This document shows positions 59,226-64,000 of a stretch of 64,000 nucleotides of DNA, in pieces. Made by a program: the position numbers and the translations under genes. The first letter of the stretch is position 1, and the number at the start of each line of letters is the position of its first letter. The notes below the pieces were generated by a model. That model did not search any database. It was not told the origin of the DNA and was given only the letters and a program-made list of their open reading frames with translations. This stretch comes from Caryophanales bacterium (lineage in GTDB: Bacteria > Bacillota > Bacilli > JARBTR01), in assembly GCA_029240105.1 (NCBI GenBank), contig JARBTR010000006.1:124001-188000 (forward strand). The letters are read 5' to 3'.

Positions 59226-62081
59226 TTAAACGAACATTTTTTCTTTCATTCTTTTACGGTCTCTTTCTAAAATGGGTTTCAAGTACTTGCCTGTATACGA
59301 TGCAGAAACTTCACAAATTTCTTCAGGAGTTCCTTTTGCAATAATCGTACCGCCTTTATTTCCACCTTCTGGACCTAAATCTATAATATAATCCGATGCC
59401 TTAATAATGTCCAAGTTATGTTCTATTACTAGAACCGTATCTCCGTTTTCTACCAGACGTTGTAATACTTCTAAAAGTCGAGCTATATCATGTACATGTA
59501 AACCAGTTGTTGGTTCATCAAGAATATATAGACTCTTCCCACTTGAACGTCTATGCAATTCGGATGCCAATTTCACTCGTTGTGCTTCTCCTCCAGATAG
59601 AGTAGTTGCGGGTTGTCCTAGAGTAATGTACCCAAGTCCTACGTCGTTTAATGTTTGAATTTTACGTTGGATTTTAGGAATATTTTCAAAATATTCTAAA
59701 GCACTTTCAACAGTCATTCCTAATACTTCGGAGATGTTTTTACCTTTATATGTTACTTCAAGCGTTTCACGGTTATAGCGTTTACCATGACATATTTCAC
59801 ATGGTACATAAACATCTGGTAGGAAGTGCATTTCTATTTTGATGATTCCATCACCATTACACGCTTCACAACGACCACCTTTTACGTTAAAGCTGAATCT
59901 CCCTTTTTTATATCCGCGGACTTTTGCCTCATTTGTCATTGCAAACACATCACGAATATCATCAAATACACCTGTATAGGTTGCCGGATTTGATCTCGGT
60001 GTTCTACCAATTGGGGATTGGTCAATATCTATTATTTTCTCAAGATGTTCCACACCACGAATTTCCTTGTGTTGACCTGGTTTCGCTTTTGCGCGATTGA
60101 TCTTTTGTGCCAATGCTTTATGTAAAATTTCATTGATTAGTGTACTTTTTCCAGAACCCGAAACTCCTGTCACAGCCACAAATATACCTAGAGGAAAATC
60201 TACATTCACATTTTTTAAATTGTTTTCATTTGCACCAATTATTTCAATTTTTCGTCCGTCCCCACTCCTACGATCAATTGGTACAGGGATAAATCTTTTC
60301 CCAGATAAATATTGACCGGTTAGGGAGTTTTCATCGTTCATAACTTCCTGCGGTGTTCCTATTGAAACAATTTGTCCACCATGAACTCCAGCTCCAGGTC
60401 CAATATCTAGTAGATAATCGGCTTCTAACATTGTGTCTTCGTCGTGTTCAACAACAAGCAATGTGTTACCTATATCTCGCATATTTTTTAATGTCGCAAT
60501 AAGTCGGTCATTATCTCGTTGATGTAATCCAATTGACGGCTCATCTAGTATATATAAAACTCCTGTTAGCCGAGATCCAATTTGTGTGGCTAATCGAATG
60601 CGCTGCGCTTCTCCACCAGAAAGTGTGCCAGCTGCACGTGATAAAGTCAGGTAATCAAGGCCAACATTATTCAAGAATCCTAGTCGTTCTTTAATTTCTC
60701 TTAAAATTAGTTTTGCAATTTGGGCTTCTTTTTCAGTTAGTTTTAGCGACTCAATAAAGTTAAGTGCTTCCGTTACAGAATAAGAGGTTAATTCACTTAA
60801 ATGTTTTTCGTTAATACGGACAGCCAAAGCTTCTTTCTTCAGGCGGTGCCCCTTACATGTTTTACATGGCTGTTGCTCCATATAGCGTTCTATAGTTTCG
60901 CGTACATAATCGGAAGTTGACTCACGATGTCGACGTTCAATATTTGGAATAACACCCGAAAATTTAACTTCATGATCTCGTGTATATCCAAATTCATTTG
61001 TATATTTAAAGGGTAACATCTGCCCTTTTGAACCAAGCAAGATAATATCCTTATGTTCCTGCGGTAAATCTTTGAATGGCATTTCATAATCAATTTTAAA
61101 GTGTTTACAAACCGCTTCCAAAAGTTGTGGGTAGTACGTGCTTGTTGGTGAATTCCAAGGATCAATAGCTCCCTCTTTTAGACTCAAAGTTTCATCAGGA
61201 ATAACCATATTAACATCAACTTGCAATTTCATACCTAATCCATCACAACTCGGGCAAGCTCCAAATGGGCTGTTGAATGAAAATAACTTTGGCTCTAATT
61301 CACCTATAGAAAAACCGCAATAAGGGCAAGCATGGTGTTCACTAAATAGAATTTCTTTGTCGCCAATAACATCCACAATGACCCTTCCCTCAGCTAAGCG
61401 AAGTGCCGTTTCAAGAGAATCAGAAATACGTGTTGCTACCCCTTCTTTAATAACAATACGATCAATAACAACCTCTATATTGTGCTTCTTGTTTTTATCA
61501 AGTTCAATGTTATCATCTAAACCAATCGTCTCTCCATTTATACGTACACGAACAAATCCTTGACGTTTAATATCTTCAAGGGCTTTTACATGTGTTCCTT
61601 TTCTACCAGAAACAATAGGAGCTAATATTTGCATCTTTGTTCCTTCAGGAAACTCGAAAATACGATCCACCATTTGTTCTACTGTTTGCGATGTGATTTC
61701 GATACCATGCTCCGGACAGATTGGTCGTCCTATTCGTGCGTACATCAAACGAAGGTAATCATATATTTCAGTAACAGTCCCCACTGTTGAACGTGGATTA
61801 CGACTTGTTGTTTTTTGGTCAATCGAAATAGCGGGCGATAACCCGTCAATGGCATCCACATCAGGTTTATCCATCTGTCCTAAAAATTGACGCGCATACG
61901 CAGATAAAGATTCTACATATCTTCTCTGTCCCTCTGCGTATATTGTGTCAAATGCTAATGAGGATTTTCCCGATCCAGACAAACCCGTTAAAACAACCAA
62001 CTTATCGCGTGGTATCGTCACATCTATATTCTTTAAGTTGTGAGCACGCGCTCCTTTTACAACAATCTTGTCCATTGCCAT
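59226..62081 (-). CDS. uvrA: Excinuclease ABC subunit A
   Basis: DNA-damage recognition ATPase of nucleotide excision repair. 951 residues, full length: two ABC ATPase modules with Walker A sites [20 protein letters not shown] and [17 protein letters not shown], signature [17 protein letters not shown] and [18 protein letters not shown], and zinc fingers CPYCGFSIG...CPSCDG and CEACNGDG...CEICHG. In most bacilli uvrB directly precedes it; here a nudix gene and repeats intervene. Confidence 0.98.
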   Translation of the reverse strand: MAMDKIVVKGARAHNLKNIDVTIPRDKLVVLTGLSGSGKSSLAFDTIYAEGQRRYVESLSAYARQFLGQMDKPDVDAIDGLSPAISIDQKTTSRNPRSTVGTVTEIYDYLRLMYARIGRPICPEHGIEITSQTVEQMVDRIFEFPEGTKMQILAPIVSGRKGTHVKALEDIKRQGFVRVRINGETIGLDDNIELDKNKKHNIEVVIDRIVIKEGVATRISDSLETALRLAEGRVIVDVIGDKEILFSEHHACPYCGFSIGELEPKLFSFNSPFGACPSCDGLGMKLQVDVNMVIPDETLSLKEGAIDPWNSPTSTYYPQLLEAVCKHFKIDYEMPFKDLPQEHKDIILLGSKGQMLPFKYTNEFGYTRDHEVKFSGVIPNIERRHRESTSDYVRETIERYMEQQPCKTCKGHRLKKEALAVRINEKHLSELTSYSVTEALNFIESLKLTEKEAQIAKLILREIKERLGFLNNVGLDYLTLSRAAGTLSGGEAQRIRLATQIGSRLTGVLYILDEPSIGLHQRDNDRLIATLKNMRDIGNTLLVVEHDEDTMLEADYLLDIGPGAGVHGGQIVSIGTPQEVMNDENSLTGQYLSGKRFIPVPIDRRSGDGRKIEIIGANENNLKNVNVDFPLGIFVAVTGVSGSGKSTLINEILHKALAQKINRAKAKPGQHKEIRGVEHLEKIIDIDQSPIGRTPRSNPATYTGVFDDIRDVFAMTNEAKVRGYKKGRFSFNVKGGRCEACNGDGIIKIEMHFLPDVYVPCEICHGKRYNRETLEVTYKGKNISEVLGMTVESALEYFENIPKIQRKIQTLNDVGLGYITLGQPATTLSGGEAQRVKLASELHRRSSGKSLYILDEPTTGLHVHDIARLLEVLQRLVENGDTVLVIEHNLDIIKASDYIIDLGPEGGNKGGTIIAKGTPEEICEVSASYTGKYLKPILERDRKRMKEKMFV

Positions 62082-62109
62082 ATATGTAAACCTCTACTTT
62101 TCTTAAAAA

Positions 62110-62541
62110 TTACGTCCAGCCATACTCTGTAAAATGCTCATCTTTTTTATACATTTCTATTGCGTGGCGAACATACGGAATCATATTATTAGGTAGTTCG
62201 TTTATTGGAAACCAACTTAAATCATCACATTTAGTTGGCTCCATATTTCGGATTTCTCCGTCCCATTTTTCTGAAACAAAAAAATAATCAATTCTTTCCG
62301 TATCGCTATTTCTATGCATCACTTGAACTGGTTTTAAATCTCTTTCTGTAATAACGATTCCCGCTTCTTCTTTTGCTTCTCGCTTCATGGCTTCTACATA
62401 GGTTTCTCCACTATCAACGTGTCCTGCAACAACACTATATTTACCATCCATAAAGCCAGTATTATATCTTTTTAAAAGCAGTATTTTATCCCCTTTCAAT
62501 AGGAACAAATGTACTGCCACAAACATTTTCAACTTTGTCAT
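62110..62541 (-). CDS. NUDIX hydrolase
   Basis: 143 residues with the complete nudix box GHVDSGETYVEAMKREAKEEAGI and LLLKRYNTGFMDGKYSVVAG before it. Typical of small MutT/ADP-ribose-type pyrophosphohydrolases; substrate unknown. SD AGGTTTTAA is moderate. It sits between uvrB and uvrA in the same direction, 28 bases from uvrA, so uvrA may be expressed with it. Confidence 0.9.
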   Translation of the reverse strand: MTKLKMFVAVHLFLLKGDKILLLKRYNTGFMDGKYSVVAGHVDSGETYVEAMKREAKEEAGIVITERDLKPVQVMHRNSDTERIDYFFVSEKWDGEIRNMEPTKCDDLSWFPINELPNNMIPYVRHAIEMYKKDEHFTEYGWT

Positions 62542-62669
62542 TTAAAACCTCAATATGATTATTTATCTTTTATTTGAATCAATGTCACAATATTTCTAAA
62601 ATACAACAAAACAAATTTAAGAAAAATCACCCATCCTTCCTAAGGCGGGATGTGAGCCTGTAGTCTCAA

Positions 62670-62840
62670 CTATGAGGTTGGGACAAAACTCAAAATCATC
62701 TGTTTGACTCCTGTGGGAAAGCGGGTTCGAGAGACCCCGTAAGCCTGAGAATGCAATTCTCAGGTGCGGAGGCTCGAAAATTCGCCCACGGAAAGCAAAC
62801 AGAAAATGATTTTAGAGTGTTATGTCCTACCTCAATTTTT
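62670..62840. repeat. 170-bp palindromic repeat, copy 2
   Basis: About 90 percent identical by eye to 26795-26966. In the inner stem GCGGG/CCCGC of copy 1 is GTGGG/CCCAC here: both sides changed together, keeping the pair. Confidence 0.85.
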
Positions 62841-62929
62841 CTAGAAAATTCGTGAAGTAATGTTTTTAACCTAATTATTTGAACTATAAATTTGATTCAT
62901 AAAAAATTTTATTCTAGAACTGGTAAAAT

Positions 62930-63285
62930 TCTATGAAGAAAGCTTTTGAACACCGGAGTGTACTAAAAGGTACATGAGGATGTGAAAAAGCGCATCTGAC
63001 AGTGAAAATAAAAATTTATTGGACTAAAATTAAATTTTGTTCCAAAAATGCTGAGATACTAGGAAACAAGCTCACATGGAAACGAAGTGTACCTAAACGT
63101 ACATGAGTAACATTTGAGCGCAGTTGACAACGTAGATCAGTGTTTTTCGAACAAAATTTTAAATTTGCTTTAGAAATGGCTAGATTCTAGGAAGCAACCT
63201 TGAAAGGCGCCGAGTGTACATAGACGTACATGAGAAGCCTTGAAAGTGAAGCTGACAAAGAAGATAGTCGTTTATAATGCAAATT
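62930..63285. repeat. Three diverged tandem repeats, about 115 bp each, beside uvrB
   Basis: Each unit contains, in order, a TAGGAA-like start, GTGTAC-N6-GTACATGAG (short inverted repeat), TTGA..GCG and TGACA..G.AGAT. The GTGTAC cores lie near 62958, 63083 and 63216. The last unit runs up to the uvrB stop codon. No ORF is supported. Confidence 0.75.
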
Positions 63286-64000
63286 TTATCCCATTGCTCG
63301 TAGCTCGATGATGATATCGCGCAACTGTGCTGCAGTTTCAAAGTCAAGATTTCTTGCTGCATCTTTCATTTCTTTCTCCATACGGTTAATAACCTGTTGA
63401 CGTTCGCTCTTCTTCATATTTGAATAGTTTGGTGTATCCTCAGCCACTTCACTATCTGAAGTTGTTTGTGTTGCACGGATTAGATTACGAATATCCTTTT
63501 TAATCGAACGTGGAACAATCCCATGTTTTTCATTATAGGCCAATTGAATTCCACGGCGTCGATTTGTTTCCTTAATTGCAATATCCATAGAATTTGTTAT
63601 TTTATCCGCATACATAATTACTCGACCCTCAGAGTTACGAGCTGCTCGCCCAATTGTTTGTATTAAAGATCTTTCTGAGCGTAAAAATCCTTCTTTATCT
63701 GCGTCTAATATAGCTACCAAAGATACTTCAGGAATATCCAATCCTTCACGAAGCAAGTTAATACCAACTAATACATCGTACTTCCCAAGCCGTAAGTCAC
63801 GGATAACTTCAATACGCTCTAATGTTTTCACTTCAGAGTGTAAGTAATTTACCTTAATACCAACTTCTTTTAAATATTTCGTTAAATCTTCAGACATTTT
63901 CTTTGTCAAAGTTGTAATTAACACACGTTCATTTTTCTCTACTCGCAAGTGAATTTCATGAATCAAATCATCGATTTGACCTTCAATAGGACGAATTTCA
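63286..64000 (-). CDS. uvrB: Excinuclease ABC subunit B, C-terminal part (cut by window edge)
   Basis: Helicase-like subunit of nucleotide excision repair. The frame stays open to the window end, where it reads [16 protein letters not shown], so the start lies outside. Visible: helicase C-terminal domain ([56 protein letters not shown]) and the C-terminal UvrC-binding UVR motif (IEL ending with [20 protein letters not shown]). Intact as far as seen. Confidence 0.97.
   Translation of the reverse strand, partial: EIRPIEGQIDDLIHEIHLRVEKNERVLITTLTKKMSEDLTKYLKEVGIKVNYLHSEVKTLERIEVIRDLRLGKYDVLVGINLLREGLDIPEVSLVAILDADKEGFLRSERSLIQTIGRAARNSEGRVIMYADKITNSMDIAIKETNRRRGIQLAYNEKHGIVPRSIKKDIRNLIRATQTTSDSEVAEDTPNYSNMKKSERQQVINRMEKEMKDAARNLDFETAAQLRDIIIELRAMG

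Noticed and set aside
62930..63285. CRISPR-like array beside uvrB
   Set aside because: Only three diverged units of about 115 bp with no constant repeat and no cas genes; not CRISPR.

Overview
The window is chromosomal DNA from a low-GC, endospore-forming Bacillales bacterium. Gene order and protein style fit the Lysinibacillus / Psychrobacillus / Solibacillus side of the Planococcaceae; this is inferred from content, since no rRNA is present. Evidence includes a GerA germinant receptor subunit, PerR, CtsR and CggR operators, Bacillus-like SD sequences with frequent TTG starts, and a tmRNA whose tag reads GKQNLSFAA. Much of the window keeps the order known from the B. subtilis yv- region: secG, rnr, smpB, ssrA; cggR-gapA-pgk-tpiA-gpmI-eno; clpP, whiA, yvcK, rapZ, nudix, trxB, ppaX, yvoD-like, lgt; yvlD-like, uvrA, uvrB.

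Layout. 0-6.8 kb: two chemoreceptors, a large FtsA-like actin-fold ATPase and a small lipoprotein. 6.8-12.7 kb: the lactate-utilisation operon lutABC and an AraC-type regulator, lying between a decayed 340-bp copy of the ssrA 5' region and the intact ssrA. 12.7-17.4 kb: small membrane protein, smpB, ridA, rnr, secG (ribosome rescue, RNA decay, secretion). 17.5-19.7 kb: ahpCF behind a perfect PerR box. 19.8-27.9 kb: accessory metabolic and membrane genes (epimerase, TauE/SafE exporter with DUF1634 partner, PH-domain protein, orphan gerA gene, prohibitin-like protein, SDR, aldo/keto reductase). 28-36.5 kb: an amino-sugar (GalNAc/galactosamine-type) PTS operon with its DeoR-type regulator and a divergent HAD phosphatase. 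36.5-38.6 kb: a DUF3888 protein and a two-gene module of unknown function sharing an NSTNIQ-type motif. 38.9-46.2 kb: the glycolytic operon under CggR. 46.3-55.4 kb: glutaredoxin-like gene, broken DUF1697 gene, tRNA-Arg, clpP, the whiA-yvcK-rapZ block, trxB with an internal deletion, ppaX, yvoD-like and lgt. 55.5-58.8 kb: nagA, nagB and a murG paralogue, where B. subtilis has hprK. 58.8-64 kb: holin-family protein, uvrA, nudix, a repeat-rich spacer and the C-terminal part of uvrB, cut by the window edge.

Several parts fit together. Amino sugars imported by the PTS are deaminated (AgaS / NagB-like) and split by the GatY/GatZ-type aldolase into triose phosphates that enter the CggR-controlled lower glycolysis genes. 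YvcK and RapZ sit beside WhiA as in other Firmicutes. SmpB, tmRNA and RNase R form the trans-translation set.

The most unusual material is largely non-coding: a partial ssrA duplication in which a non-mature leader is better preserved than the tmRNA body; inverted echoes of the ssrA 3' end; a family of nested long palindromes sitting just upstream of the SD of smpB and of whiA; 170-bp palindromic repeats with a compensatory change; and a triple repeat beside uvrB. Among proteins, the thioredoxin reductase lacking about 30 residues and the NSTNIQ two-gene module are the best leads. All family assignments come from reading the sequence and recall; no search was run.
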